Source: Achaetomium macrosporum
Taxonomy: Eukaryota > Ascomycota > Sordariomycetes > Sordariales > Chaetomiaceae
Assembly: GCA_033296875.1 (NCBI GenBank)
Contig: MU860063.1
Location: 1 to 64,000 of the forward strand
DNA length: 64,000 nucleotides
Direction: 5' to 3'
Shown: piece after piece, positions 1 to 10,255 of the stretch
Position numbering within the stretch: the stretch's first letter is position 1
How the letters are laid out: each line of letters begins with the position of its first letter
Notes under the pieces: model-generated
Seen by the model: only the letters and a program-made list of their open reading frames with translations
Told to the model about the DNA's origin: nothing
The model's database searches: none
Program-made: the position numbers and the translations under genes

Positions 1-1005
1 GAACAGTACTTACGTGCGTTCATGAACTTCGCCCAGGACGACTGGGTGGACTGGCTCCCACTGGCTGAATTTGCGTCGAACAACACTGTTAGCGAAACCA
101 CGGGATACTCGCCGTTCTTCGCTAATTACGGGTTCCACCCGAGACTCGGGTTCGAACCACGCCGAGCATGTCCGCCGGACAGGACACCGCAGCAGAAGAG
201 AGAATTCCTGAAAGCGAATAATATCGCCGATCGGTTCGACCGCATCCTGACTCAGATGAGGGCACTCGCCGCCGAGGCCGGCCGCCGCTACGAGGAAAAC
301 GCCAACGCCCACCGCTCCGACGCTCCGATGTACACTGTGGGTCAGCGCGTCTGGCTGAGCACCAAGAATTTGAAGACGAACAGGCCGATGAAGAAGGGCG
401 ACGACAAGTGGGCCGGGCCGTTCAAAGTTACAGCCGTTTACCCCCGAGCTTGCGCCCTCGAGCTACCTGAAGGCATCAAGGCTTTCCCGGTGTTTCACAA
501 CTCGCTACTGCAACCACATAACGAGGAAAAGGGCATCCGTGGCCAGGAACTGATCAACGAGGCCGAGTCACGCCACCTCCGCGGACGCGTGTTGGAAAGG
601 GAGGATGGAGAAGAGGAACTTGTTGAAAAATGGGAATTTGAAGCGCTGCTTGACTGCCACAATGAGGATGGCTTGCACTACCTCGTCAAATGGAAGTACC
701 ACGATGCGACTTGGCAGCCGGCGGAGGACCTGAGGGGCCAGGACCAGGCACTCTGGAAGTTCCACAATACACACCCGGACAAGCCAGGACCCCCACGATG
801 GTTGAAGAGACCTCGTGCAATGCCACCACCGGCTTTACCAGCAGACCAACCGCGACGGTCATCCAGGCTGGCAAGCGCAATCCGAAGAGTTGCGTTCGCC
901 GTTACGCAACACACGACAGAGGTCGACAGGTGGATTCCTGAGGGATACTGCTTCAAGAGGTCCGGAGGATTGTATGATATGACAACTTTTCTTTTCTGTT
1001 TGTGA
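1..1005 (+). CDS. Ty3/Gypsy chromovirus Pol, 3' part (integrase C-terminus + chromodomain)
   Basis: The reading frame is open from base 1, so this is the 3' part of a longer polyprotein; the visible part is 334 aa. It starts in the integrase region (WLPLAEFASNN, then TGYSPFFANYG), which in this family is the end of the catalytic core that precedes the GPY/F-type C-terminal domain; VGQRVWLSTKNL and KWAGPFKV mark that domain. A chromodomain follows at about residues 215-262 (WEFEALLDCH, YLVKWKYHDATWQPAEDL), which in chromoviruses directs integration to modified histones. The tail is basic and low-complexity. There is no stop or frameshift in the visible part, so this copy is not obviously mutated by RIP. 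A polypurine tract and probable LTR follow. Family assignment is firm; the start lies outside the window. Confidence 0.93.
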   Translation, partial: EQYLRAFMNFAQDDWVDWLPLAEFASNNTVSETTGYSPFFANYGFHPRLGFEPRRACPPDRTPQQKREFLKANNIADRFDRILTQMRALAAEAGRRYEENANAHRSDAPMYTVGQRVWLSTKNLKTNRPMKKGDDKWAGPFKVTAVYPRACALELPEGIKAFPVFHNSLLQPHNEEKGIRGQELINEAESRHLRGRVLEREDGEEELVEKWEFEALLDCHNEDGLHYLVKWKYHDATWQPAEDLRGQDQALWKFHNTHPDKPGPPRWLKRPRAMPPPALPADQPRRSSRLASAIRRVAFAVTQHTTEVDRWIPEGYCFKRSGGLYDMTTFLFCL

Positions 1006-1040
1006 GGTTTTTGTGTGTTCGGGACGAACACGTCTTTGGA

Positions 1041-1049
1041 AGGGGGGGG
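1041..1049 (+). other. Polypurine tract of the retroelement
   Basis: A run of A then eight G, a few bases before TGTCACGG. In LTR retroelements a purine run directly 5' of the 3' LTR primes plus-strand DNA synthesis. Position and composition fit; assignment is by context. Confidence 0.55.
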
Positions 1050-1052
1050 TAC

Positions 1053-1437
1053 TGTCACGGGACCAAACCTCACTCTAGGTCATGGTCCAGGTTAGGGTGG
1101 CACGTGACTGGCAGGTCACGTGCCCACGCGGTCCGTCACATACTTAGCTTCGCACCCCGAGATAGCTTGCCTCCTCACGGCACAACAGAGATCATCACCT
1201 ACTGTAAGGTCCGCCCTGTCACGAGCCACTCAGAATGGTGAACATGGGTTGCCTCACTGGCGATATGGTGTGGAGACTGTGGCGAAATGCTTATGGAATG
1301 ATGTCTCCTGGGACAGAGCCCAAGAATGGAACTTAGAACTTCTCTCTCTAAGGATCAGTCAGTTGATCACTGGTAGCACGAATACGACATCATATCGCTG
1401 GTGTTTCTACTGCGAATCGGTTGCATCTTCCTTGACA
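1053..1437 (+). mobile_element. Probable 3' LTR of the Gypsy element (right edge uncertain)
   Basis: The left edge begins with TGTCACGG directly after the polypurine tract, as expected for an LTR starting with TG. I place the right edge at the TTGACA near 1432-1437, because LTRs end in CA and this partly mirrors the start, but the end is a guess. The 5' LTR is outside the window, so it cannot be checked by self-comparison. The LTR contains a perfect inverted repeat (1099-1108 with 1115-1124) carrying two CACGTG motifs. Confidence 0.45.
1099..1124. repeat. Perfect 10-bp inverted repeat with paired CACGTG boxes in the LTR
   Basis: GGCACGTGAC and GTCACGTGCC are exact reverse complements separated by six bases. 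Each arm holds a CACGTG E-box, the core recognised by basic helix-loop-helix factors in fungi. It lies in the expected U3 (promoter) part of the LTR, so a role in element transcription is possible, but this is inference. Confidence 0.6.
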
Positions 1438-1496
1438 GTGTCAAATGCAGTGTTGCCTTATACGCCCCATGATACTTCTCTTTTTGGCTCGCTCGC

Positions 1497-1602
<106 letters not shown>

Positions 1603-1910
1603 TATATATATAATTCTAATCCTTCCTATAAATAATTTATAATATAAGCTTATTATATAGTAGGCTTAGCAAGGTAGTATTAATAGACTAGAGTAAATAC
1701 TTTTAGCCTCAGCCTCTATAATTCTGAGCATTCCTTAGATACCTATAAATACATTTAACTCTTAAAAGTTTATTAGCTCAGAACTTATAATAGGGGTCTT
1801 AGTTATGAATCTAAAAAAATATAGTATAATAGCTATCAAGACTATCTCAATGCAAGAAACTAGAGAATATAGCAATGCTCAACAATATTAATTTTATCAA
1901 TCCCCTTTTT
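1603..1910. repeat. AT-rich island, probable RIP-degraded repeat
   Basis: The stretch is strongly AT-rich with many TA steps, in sharp contrast to the GC-rich DNA on either side, and holds no coding potential. AT-rich blocks beside retroelements in Pezizomycotina are typically old repeats mutated by repeat-induced point mutation. No homology to the neighbouring element is visible by eye, so its origin is unknown. Confidence 0.55.
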
Positions 1911-2150
1911 CCGCGAAGACATTGGCCATTTTGATGTTGAGATTAGAATCTTGGGGCTAACCCTGGTCCTCAAGTCAGACGCTAGTGAACTTTCAGGGGT
2001 CCGACTATGTACCGCACTAGCCACACTCTCTGCCGCTTGCGGCTGGTACGCTCACGGAATCAAGGCTATGCACCAGAGGCTACATTTCACTGCATTTCGA
2101 AGACTTGCCAGTCCATAAACCTCGATGCGCCTCAAGCCCGCCCTCCGAGT

Positions 2151-4151
2151 ATGCCCGACAAAACGCTTAGGGTTGTCACGTATGCCGCCGGTGCCTCCCT
2201 AGCGGCAATCACGCTGATTTACGTATTCGGTCCGACATACTTTCTGGACAGCGAACCTTCGACAGCCCCCAGTGGCGCGTTCTCGACTCGAAAGAGAGGC
2301 GTTGTGGGACTTGCGAACCCTGCAAACGATTGTTTTATCAATTCTGTACTCCAGGCGCTTGCAGGCCTGGGAGACCTTCGGCTTTACCTGATACGCGAGA
2401 TACACCGGCGCAGCCTCGATGACGAGTCTGTGTATTCGCAACTCGTCCCGCCAGGCGTGTTGGCGGAGGACGGAACGAAAGTGGCTGTACCACGCTTTGC
2501 CAAGGATGTACCAGAGTGGAAATTGGAGGGGTTGCAGAGAGGCAGCGTCACCAAGAGCTTGAAGGATACCCTTGACGCCCTGAACGAGCGGCCAATCTAC
2601 AAGAAGACCATATCTGCAGCACCGTTTGTGAGAGCGTTGGAAGAGGCTTTCCGGCAGCGGATCAGCCGGCAGCAGCAGGATGCGCAAGAATTCTTGCAGG
2701 TGGTGGCCGAGAGGCTCTGCGACGAGTATCACGCGGGCCGCAGGGCGCGATATTTTGCCAGCCACAGGGCCGCTGTAATCAACGGCCCGGCCAATGCAGA
2801 GGGAGTCGGTGCCGCCAACGGCGATGCCCCGAATCCACCCGGCGCCGCGAGCCAGAAGGCGTTCTCCGGCTCCCACCAGGCACATGAAACAGCAAGGGTG
2901 GGCATCGAGAACAGCAACGGCGCCGAGGAAGACGAGAGTCCGGAAGAGGAAGAAGGCTTCCCGATGGAGGGCAGATTCGAGTCGCAAATTGAGTGCTTGA
3001 CTTGCGGGTTCAAACCCCGACCCACGACATCGACCTTTTGCACTCTAACGCTTAATGTGCCCCAGCTTCCGGCGACAACGCTCGCCGCCTGCTTTGACGG
3101 CATGTTCAAGACAGAATACATCGATGACTTTAAGTGCGAAAAGTGTCGTCTTCTGCACTCTCTGGCACTGTTCGAGTCGGAACGACAGCGGTACGCATCG
3201 GAGGCAGCGAGGGCGAGAGCTCAGGCGGACGCGGAAAGACTTCGGCTCGCCATTGACACCGATCCCGAGGCACCGCCAGAAGATGTCGTGCTTCCAGACC
3301 TGCGTCATGCGCCGAAGCGCAGGATAGCGCGGCATATTCGGATGACCCAGTTCCCCAAGATCTTGTCCATCCATCTCTCGAGGTCCATCTTCGACGCCAG
3401 CCGCTCGTCGCAGAAGAACCTCGCCAAGGTAGTGTTTCCAGAGGAGCTGCCCCTGGGTGGTTTGCTCCAGCAGAGGAAGTACAGGCTGCTTGGGGTGGTG
3501 ACACACAAGGGAAGCCACCACAGTGGACATTATGAGTCCTTCCGGCGTCAGAGCATCCACCCGCCTTTTTCCAACCCGAGTACATTCCAGGCATCAGAGG
3601 TGTACAGCAGGACGGCCAGTCCCGCGCCTACACCCCGAACCAAGGCTCGAGGCCAGCCCTTGGAAGAAGCTGCCGCCGCATCTCTCACACAAAACTCACC
3701 GGTCCGGGAGGCCGACGGCAGTGTGTCCCCTCCGTCTCCCTGCCCAGGCCCTACGCCTGCAGGGAGTTTGCGGAACTCTCCGTGTGTCGGCATGGACGCA
3801 GAAGGGAGCTTGGCTGGCCTGGACCCCCCCGCACCGGCACTTGGCTCTTGGACCCAGGACACGAACACAGCAAGTCGGGAGTCGATCGGGGCATCCCTGG
3901 TTTCCGGTTCCCCCAAAGCTGCCTCCTCACCATCCCTGATTGGAACACTCAAGTCTGGGTCCGCCTCTGACAGGCCTTCACCAAGCAAGCCTTCGCCTTC
4001 AGCGGCCACAAAGTCGAAGCAGCGGAAGCAGCAATCCCGTTGGTGGCGGATCAGCGACGACAAAGTCAAAGAAGCTAGCACTCGTGATGTGCTGGGCATG
4101 CAGCGAGAGGTGTATTTGTTGTTTTATGAGCTCGAACGGCCGCCCTCGTAG
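2151..4151 (+). CDS. Ubiquitin carboxyl-terminal hydrolase, membrane-anchored (UBP16-like)
   Basis: Single-exon, 666 aa. A hydrophobic segment at residues 5-27 (VVTYAAGASLAAITLIYVFG) is followed by the USP catalytic domain. The Cys box is GLANPANDCFINSVLQAL with the nucleophile at Cys61, and the His box is GSHHSGHYESF with His460; the end of the domain is WWRISDDKVKEAS near the C-terminus. CxxC pairs (CLTCG, CEKCR) form the usual zinc-binding insertion. Yeast Ubp16 has the same order, an N-terminal anchor in the mitochondrial outer membrane and then a USP domain, so removal of ubiquitin at an organelle surface is likely. A long Ser/Pro-rich insertion (about residues 480-630) splits the domain before its last strand. 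The frame stays open up to an ATG at 2007, but I chose 2151 because it places the anchor at the N-terminus. Confidence 0.88.
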   Translation: MPDKTLRVVTYAAGASLAAITLIYVFGPTYFLDSEPSTAPSGAFSTRKRGVVGLANPANDCFINSVLQALAGLGDLRLYLIREIHRRSLDDESVYSQLVPPGVLAEDGTKVAVPRFAKDVPEWKLEGLQRGSVTKSLKDTLDALNERPIYKKTISAAPFVRALEEAFRQRISRQQQDAQEFLQVVAERLCDEYHAGRRARYFASHRAAVINGPANAEGVGAANGDAPNPPGAASQKAFSGSHQAHETARVGIENSNGAEEDESPEEEEGFPMEGRFESQIECLTCGFKPRPTTSTFCTLTLNVPQLPATTLAACFDGMFKTEYIDDFKCEKCRLLHSLALFESERQRYASEAARARAQADAERLRLAIDTDPEAPPEDVVLPDLRHAPKRRIARHIRMTQFPKILSIHLSRSIFDASRSSQKNLAKVVFPEELPLGGLLQQRKYRLLGVVTHKGSHHSGHYESFRRQSIHPPFSNPSTFQASEVYSRTASPAPTPRTKARGQPLEEAAAASLTQNSPVREADGSVSPPSPCPGPTPAGSLRNSPCVGMDAEGSLAGLDPPAPALGSWTQDTNTASRESIGASLVSGSPKAASSPSLIGTLKSGSASDRPSPSKPSPSAATKSKQRKQQSRWWRISDDKVKEASTRDVLGMQREVYLLFYELERPPS

Positions 4152-4684
4152 GAACTAGAATGTTGGGCCTGCGTGTACGAGAGGTTTGCATAAGACATCG
4201 GCATGGTATAGACGCTGTACAGCTACAGGGCGATGAAGCAAATAGATAACAGGTAGACACCGGGGCAATAAACATCGTACACAGAGCACGGTGCTTGGAT
4301 GCCTTTCTGGTAATGTGCTGCGTGTATCTCGGAGCCAGCCTCGCCACAGCGGAAGACACATGCACCTCTGGAGGGCACGGCTAAGTTCTTGTAGCCATAT
4401 TACTATCCTAAAAGGTGGGAGAAACAGCCGAATGACGTTGGCTCCTGGTGTCAGCGGAAGGACGGTGGAAACAGAGAGGAAAAGCGCTTTCCCACAGCCC
4501 AGCAAAGACTCAGCTGGGCACTTCGTCTATATACCTCTGGCCGTCACGCATGCTTGACTCCCGCAGCAATCGTCGCAAAGCCGCCCGTTCCCTACATAAT
4601 ACCTCTTTGATATTGTTTGGCCCGTAGCATTGCTCATTGCTTACAGAGTACTGCCGGTCCTATGTAGAGCGGGATACGGTAATA
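4152..4684. other. Intergenic, between convergent genes
   Basis: Holds the 3' ends of the deubiquitinase and Osh4-like transcripts, which run toward each other. No further gene or repeat seen. Confidence 0.7.
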
Positions 4685-6109
4685 TCATTGCCCTAGAAGC
4701 TCCTTCGCCAGTTTGCTAGCATCCTCTTCGCTCAGTGCGGGTTCGTTATGCGCAGCCTCGGCCTTCGCAGAGTCAAATCGCCATAGGCCTCCTGTTTTAT
4801 CGGCATCGCCGTCCTCGGCAAGGCTGACAGCTGGGCCCAGGGTTGTCAAAACGGGATCAGCAGAATCGTTCCGAGCGGTGAAGTAGCGGCGCTGCCACGT
4901 GCGCCCTTCAGCTTTCTCTTTGGCCCGCATCTCACGCTGGGCATTCTCTATTTTGCCCTTCTCCTGACTGACTCTGTCCAGGTCACCTTGAGCGATCGCG
5001 GCAGCCACCTTAGCCCAGGCCCGCCTGGATTCTAAGGGGTGTTGCTTCTCCAATGGCGCAACAATGAGTTGGCTAGTGGGCGACTCGGAGGGATCCCAGG
5101 TCTCGATGAGGTTGTCTTTGTTGTTATACTTTGTTGGACCGGAGTGGATCTCGAAGGACTTGGTCCACTGGCCCGAGATGTTAAAGAGCACATCTTTCTC
5201 CTTCCCAGTAGGGTGGAGAATGGCGGTAAACGAGTTTTTCTTTCCAGAAAGCCAACCCTTGCCGCTGTAGTCAATCCTTGCCGTGAATCCGGTGGATGAG
5301 GTGATGTACGAACTGCCCTCCAACTCAATGAAGGGCGACCCAAAGATAAGCCCCTCAATGTGAAGAGACGGCAAGGTAATCAAGAACGTATCGTGTACCT
5401 GGGAGGACGGCACGGGAACAGTGAGGACCGCGTGCCCTATCTGCTTGATGTTGATTGTCTTGGAGAACGACGCCTTCTGCGCATTGTAACCCTCCAGTCT
5501 GACGCCGCTGGGGATGTTGGTGATGTTGTACGCAGTCGCCGGAGGATGATGACTGCATGCAGTCAGCGGGAATCCCAAGAGTCGGCGGCTGCAGTTGGAA
5601 CCAGTACTGACCTGACTTGTTCACTGATCAGCTCCGTGGTCCCGGCGTCGTCCTCCCACTTCCCGAGGAACAGCTCGCCCAGGAAAGGATTGAGCGGCTT
5701 CTTCTCATTTCCGTATTGCTCGCTTCTACTAGCGTACTGCTGCTTGAGGGTGGTCAAGAACCACTTGAGCACCAGGAGCGCTCTCTTGGCAGCGTCGGTT
5801 TCCTTGGCAGGGGCGGCGAAGACGGAAGGATGTTCGCACCAGTACGAACTGAACTCGGTCAGGCTCGTCGATGAGAGAATGAAAGGCGGCGCTGTGAGAC
5901 TGGACAGATCCCCATTGAAGGATGCAATTGACTAGATCGCGATCGAGCGTTAGCACGCGCGCCTGGTCTGGTCAAGCTGAGGTGGATAGCCGAGGAGGCG
6001 ACAGCCATCTGGCCTGAGAGGTGCAAGGTGCAGAGTCGCAGACCTTGAGGAAAGCACCCCAACTAGCTCCCACGCCACTGGACTGTTGCGTGGCTGTTGC
6101 GGACTCCAT
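4685..6109 (-). CDS. kes1: Oxysterol-binding protein, Kes1/Osh4 type
   Basis: Three exons on the minus strand (6109-6044, 5931-5612, 5552-4685) give 417 aa, close to the 434 aa of yeast Kes1. The family signature EQVSHHPP spans the second intron (residues 126-133), which fixes that splice: the exon ends GTCAG and the next starts TCATCATCC. Exon 1 encodes the lid region (SWGAFLKSIASFNGDL after splicing). There is no PH or FFAT region, so this is the short class that exchanges sterol and PI4P between ER and Golgi/plasma-membrane leaflets. The C-terminus includes the expected WQRRYF motif. Introns are 112 and 59 nt with GT-AG ends. It faces the deubiquitinase gene across about 530 bp. Confidence 0.93.
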
Positions 6110-6926
6110 CTGGTCGCCTCGGCTCCGAATGCGGTTGAATGAGTGTCAAAGCGGGTGGATGTGCTAATGCAGACAGGTCGGTTGCGGAAAAGCTACTCGG
6201 GTAATAGGGGAACGAGAGAGCGCTGTCACTAGGTGCGTCCGACAGCGTAATAAATGTATCATAAGGCCCGCCTGTGCGGGCGTGGCTGGGCTGAATTGAG
6301 CAGGATTTCTTATATGGAAGCTGGTGATAGTGTCGATGGAAGTTGAAACGTGGAGGCAGCATGCTGCAAGTGGCGGCAACGGCCTGTCGTGGGGCAATGA
6401 TGCAGTGGAACCGCAGGCGGGGCACTCCCGACTACGTACTGTGGACTGGTAACCGCAGAAGCAACGTGCAGGAACGAAAGCACGGGCCACGTTTACCCAG
6501 AAGCACCCAACCTCCCACAACAGGCGGCTACCTTATAAGGTATTCACGAGACTCTTAGGTCGGTACCGACAAGTTCAACAACACATGGCGCCGCAGCCTC
6601 CACGGTCACGATAGTTCATAGTTTGCAGTGTAGTCAGCCATGCTGCCCAGTGCCACGCTTGGGCTGGTTGGCGATGGTCTGGTGTTGTGTACGCAGTATG
6701 AAACCCGCAACTGACTCCGCGATCTTGGACCAAGGGAGGGTAAAATATCTACTCCCTGCAAGGAGTGGGCTCTCATGGTATCGTGGGGCTGCCTCAGTTC
6801 TTCTCGCTCTCTTGACGTGCGATCCGCCCATCCTCCAGATTAGCCACGCTAGGTACTGCCACCTTCATTCTCGGCGGTAAAGAAGAAGAGAGAAGAAGAG
6901 TGCGGGTGAAAGCGTCAAGCTGGCCC
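6110..6926. other. Intergenic; 5' region of the Osh4-like gene
   Basis: Promoter side of the Osh4-like gene and 3' side of the oxidoreductase gene. Only short, unsupported ORFs; no RNA gene recognised. Confidence 0.6.
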
Positions 6927-8685
6927 CTAAGCCAACCTGGCCTGGACTTCGGCGGCCCACCAGTCAGGCCAGTCGATCACCTTCTTGTCCCGCCGCGCGC
7001 TCTCGGCACAGAATACCATAGCATGGCTACGGATAGCCTCTTCTAGAGTGCAGCCGATCAGCTCGCGTTGCACTCGGTCGGTGGACCAGCCGTGATTCTT
7101 GACCTTGTCGACGGCAGCGACGAACTGGCGGGTCAAGCCGATGTCGCCTCCTCCATGGTCGTGGCTTTCGACTGGAGGACGGTGGACGGTCGTCTGTCCG
7201 GTCTGGAAGTCCTCGACGGTGATTGTGGTCGAGTCGGCAAAGATCTCGCCATCCACCCCGTACAAGTGTGTATACCGTTCGCAGATTCTCTTTGTCTGTG
7301 CCACCATGTGGAAGACTGCTGTCTTGGCGTTGCGGCTGTTGCCTCCACTGTGTGCTGGCAACGGGTCATCCTCCCAGGTCATGGTGACCACCTGTTCGTC
7401 ACAAACGTCGTTGTCGCTCTCGTATACGCATCTGCCGAACCAGTTCCGGCGAGCAACTTCCGAGTCCGGTGTGCCGGAGTCATAGTCCCTGGCTAGCTCA
7501 ACGAGCATGGCCGCCTTCGCCTCCGCCTGGCCGTTATACGACTCAATGTCCGGGAGGACTATACTCACAGGCCACCCCTTGTTGCCCGACTCGATTCCGG
7601 CCAGCTCCTTACCCACATAGATACGCTTCGCCGAATATTTGCAGATACTCTCGGCAGGGCATGACAAACAGTTGGTGGCGGTGCCAGCTTCCGCCGGCTT
7701 GCGGCTTCGTTTGAAGTACTGCAGCGAGCCAGTGCTAGCGACGGTGGACGGCACATGAGGGGGGGGACAGTCTTGGGCTGCGCAGTCTGGCGGAGAGCAC
7801 AACAGCCACAACAGTATGTCGATGTCGTGGCAACTCTTGGTGAGTAGACTCGGAGCTGAGGTGCTCTCACGGCGCCTGGGCCGCCTTCGTCAGCTGTTTC
7901 TTGCTCGCCCGGACGGTGCCGCGAAAGACTGTGTGGGAGGATGGGCTGGACACCACCTGCCTCGCAGCACAAGGAGAACGGGTAGAGAACAAGAGCTTCG
8001 AGGGCACCTACCAGTTCCCGCGGACGTAGCTGTGGGTGAAGTGCCACCATCCAACCGGCTCCGTGTGCACGACCGACAGGATGTCGCCAATGACGCGGTC
8101 CTGGAGGACCAGCTTGCGAAGCAGCATGTTGTGAGGGCTGTAGCGCAGGACGTGCCCAATGGAGAAAACGGCTCGCTGGCCACCGGCAACCTTGTTCGAT
8201 TGTAGGGCTTGGTACATGTCAACGCAGTCCTGGAGGGTCGTTGCCAGCGGCTTCTCGCACATGATATGCAGCCCGCCGAGCTTGGCCAGGGCGACAACGA
8301 CCTCGCGGTGCATCTCGTCCAATACGCAGACGAAGACCGCGTCGACGCCGGCAGGGACGTCGTTCTCGCCCGCCTCGACACGGGCCCGACGACTGGTCTC
8401 GTAGGCGATGAAGTCGCGCCAGTCGGTGAAGGCAGCGCCCTCGGGGGGAGGCATACAGCCCCAGATCATGGTTTCGCCGAAGCGGTTCCTCTTGTAGTCA
8501 TCCGGTTCAGCCACTGCGGCTACCACGCCGTTGCCTAACGACCTCACGGAGCGGGCGTATTTCCGCCCCCGGGAACCTGCACCTATGATCAAGAGGCGCG
8601 GTGGGCTGGCCGAAAGCGGCGGCCGCTGTTCACCATCCGCTGGTTCAACAGCTCCTACCTGCGCGGGCTGTCCGGTGGTTGACAT
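6927..8685 (-). CDS. NAD(P)-dependent oxidoreductase, Gfo/Idh/MocA family
   Basis: Two exons (8685-8012, 7848-6927) give 531 aa. The N-terminal Rossmann fold has the dinucleotide loop GAGSRG (residues 35-40) after a beta strand LLII, and the family's EKPL motif at residues 144-147. After the intron the SCHDID motif supplies the family's conserved Asp/His region. Substrate cannot be read from sequence; members act on sugars, inositols and related polyols. The intron (163 nt) is set so that exon 1 ends ...GGGAACTG and exon 2 starts TCTACTCACC, which keeps frame, but residues just before KSCHDID are poorly conserved and a small additional exon could exist. It is divergent from the oligoribonuclease gene with about 475 bp between starts. 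Confidence 0.85.
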
Positions 8686-9160
8686 GGTCGGTTGTTACCG
8701 GGGAGTATCCTTGTGGTCGGGTGTGGGTGGGCACAAGGAGTGGAACAGGACAGCAACCCCGGTTGTGAGCAGGAGGCAGCTTTGGTTGCTTGAAGGAGGA
8801 GCCAGGGCAGTCTTCGACCAAACCGCCCGAAGCTGCACTTCCCATTACACCCTTGGTTGGGTTGTGTACATACCTGGCTTGCATACATGGCGGGGAAGGA
8901 ATGGAACCATGCGAGCTGCGGCTTTCCAAGTTCGAACTGTCCAGTGAAGTGGAAGGTTATGGTCAGCTGTGTAAGGTCGGGTGCATTTGAGTTTAGCGTC
9001 ACAGTATTTCTGATGCCGATTTCTGCACTGTGCTATTTAGCGACCTTTCCTCTGTTACGGGCCTTCTCCAGGGCAGGAATGCACCGTCGCTGAAACAGCA
9101 CCATCAGCCCCGCCAGACAGAACGATATATACCGATCCTATCTGCTGCCTGGCCTTAGAC
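8686..9160. other. Divergent promoter region
   Basis: Between the starts of the oxidoreductase (minus) and oligoribonuclease (plus) genes. No distinct motif or RNA gene identified. Confidence 0.6.
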
Positions 9161-10156
9161 ATGTCTCAGGAAGTATTCGCATTTGCTATCAAAGTCGAGC
9201 CAGCGACACTTCGTCCTCCTCGGCGGCAAGATGCCCTGGTCTGGATTGACTGCGAGGTGCCCATCACTCAGATATTCATTCCACTGTCCCGTTGGCAGAT
9301 ACCTATGCTAAACTCACGTTTCAGATGACCGGCCTTGACCCGGACACCGACTCCATCATTGAGATCTACTGCCTCATCACCGATGGCCAGCTTGAGCTGC
9401 TCGACGAATCCGGCTGGGGCACTGTTATCCACCAGACGCGAGAGCGGATGGCAATGATGGATGACTGGTGCAGCCGCGTTCGTAGGTGTCCTTTCCCCCA
9501 GTCTCAAATAGTGCCTCGCCCTTTTGGGCCACCTTTGCTGGTAGTACCTGGCGGGGAGGGCGGACGACTGACAAAATCAACCAAGGGTAGACGGCGAAAG
9601 CGGACTCACCGCGGCTGTCATCGAGTCCACCGTGACGCCAGATCAGGCGGCCGACGGCCTCCTAGACTACATCCAGAAGCATGTTCCCCAGAAAGGTGTA
9701 GCACTTCTGGCCGGGAACAGTGTGCACGCCGACCGGGCTTTTCTCCGAAAGGAACCATACCGGAAGGTTCTCGACCACCTGCACTACCGTATCCTGGACG
9801 TCAGCAGCATCAAAGAGGCCGCACGAAGATGGTGGTACGTTACATACTGACTCCAAGCACTCCGTTCTCCGGGGTCATCATTGGCAGTTACTCTGTCCTC
9901 CGGCACTCAGGGTGTACTTGAGGCCCGTTTCTTCGCTTAGTTTTCTTTCAAACCTCTACGCAAAAGGAGGACGCTGACTTGGAGCAACAGCCCCGAAGTT
10001 GCCTGGGCAGCCCCCCGAAAGAGAGGCTTACACCAGGCAAAGCAAGACATACTCGAGAGCATTGAGGAGGCCAAGTATTACAGGGATGCTGTTTTCCGGG
10101 CCTGCAGGTCTTCAGCCGACCATGGCACCTGCCCGGGTGATGTCACTTTCTGCTAA
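9161..10156 (+). CDS. rex2: Oligoribonuclease (DEDDh 3'-5' exonuclease, REX2-like)
   Basis: Four exons (9161-9256, 9325-9481, 9591-9834, 9991-10156) give about 220 aa. The enzyme degrades oligoribonucleotides of a few residues to mononucleotides; in yeast Rex2 acts in mitochondria. Exo I is WIDCEM split by intron 1 (Asp30, Glu32), followed by TGLDPDTDSIIEI; splicing of intron 2 rebuilds WCSRVHGESGLT; Exo II/III include LLAGNSVHADRAFLRK and YRILDVSSIKEAARRW. The last intron has two usable acceptors (exon 4 at 9991 or 9985, both in frame), giving RWCPEV or RWCNSPEV. There is no long presequence before the first motif. It is convergent with phosphoglucomutase, with only 99 bp between stop codons. 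Confidence 0.9.
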
Positions 10157-10255
10157 TACGGAGAGGCGAGTGGTCTTTTTAATTCACTAAACTCCGCCTG
10201 CAACTGCGCCTCAAGCGGCTTGTCTTCCACTGTACAGAAACCTGGCGCGTTACAA

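Noticed and set aside
3000..3022. GGTTCAAACCC resembling a tRNA B box
   Set aside because: It codes for the zinc-binding CLTCGFKPRP segment of the deubiquitinase; no A box or cloverleaf fits around it.
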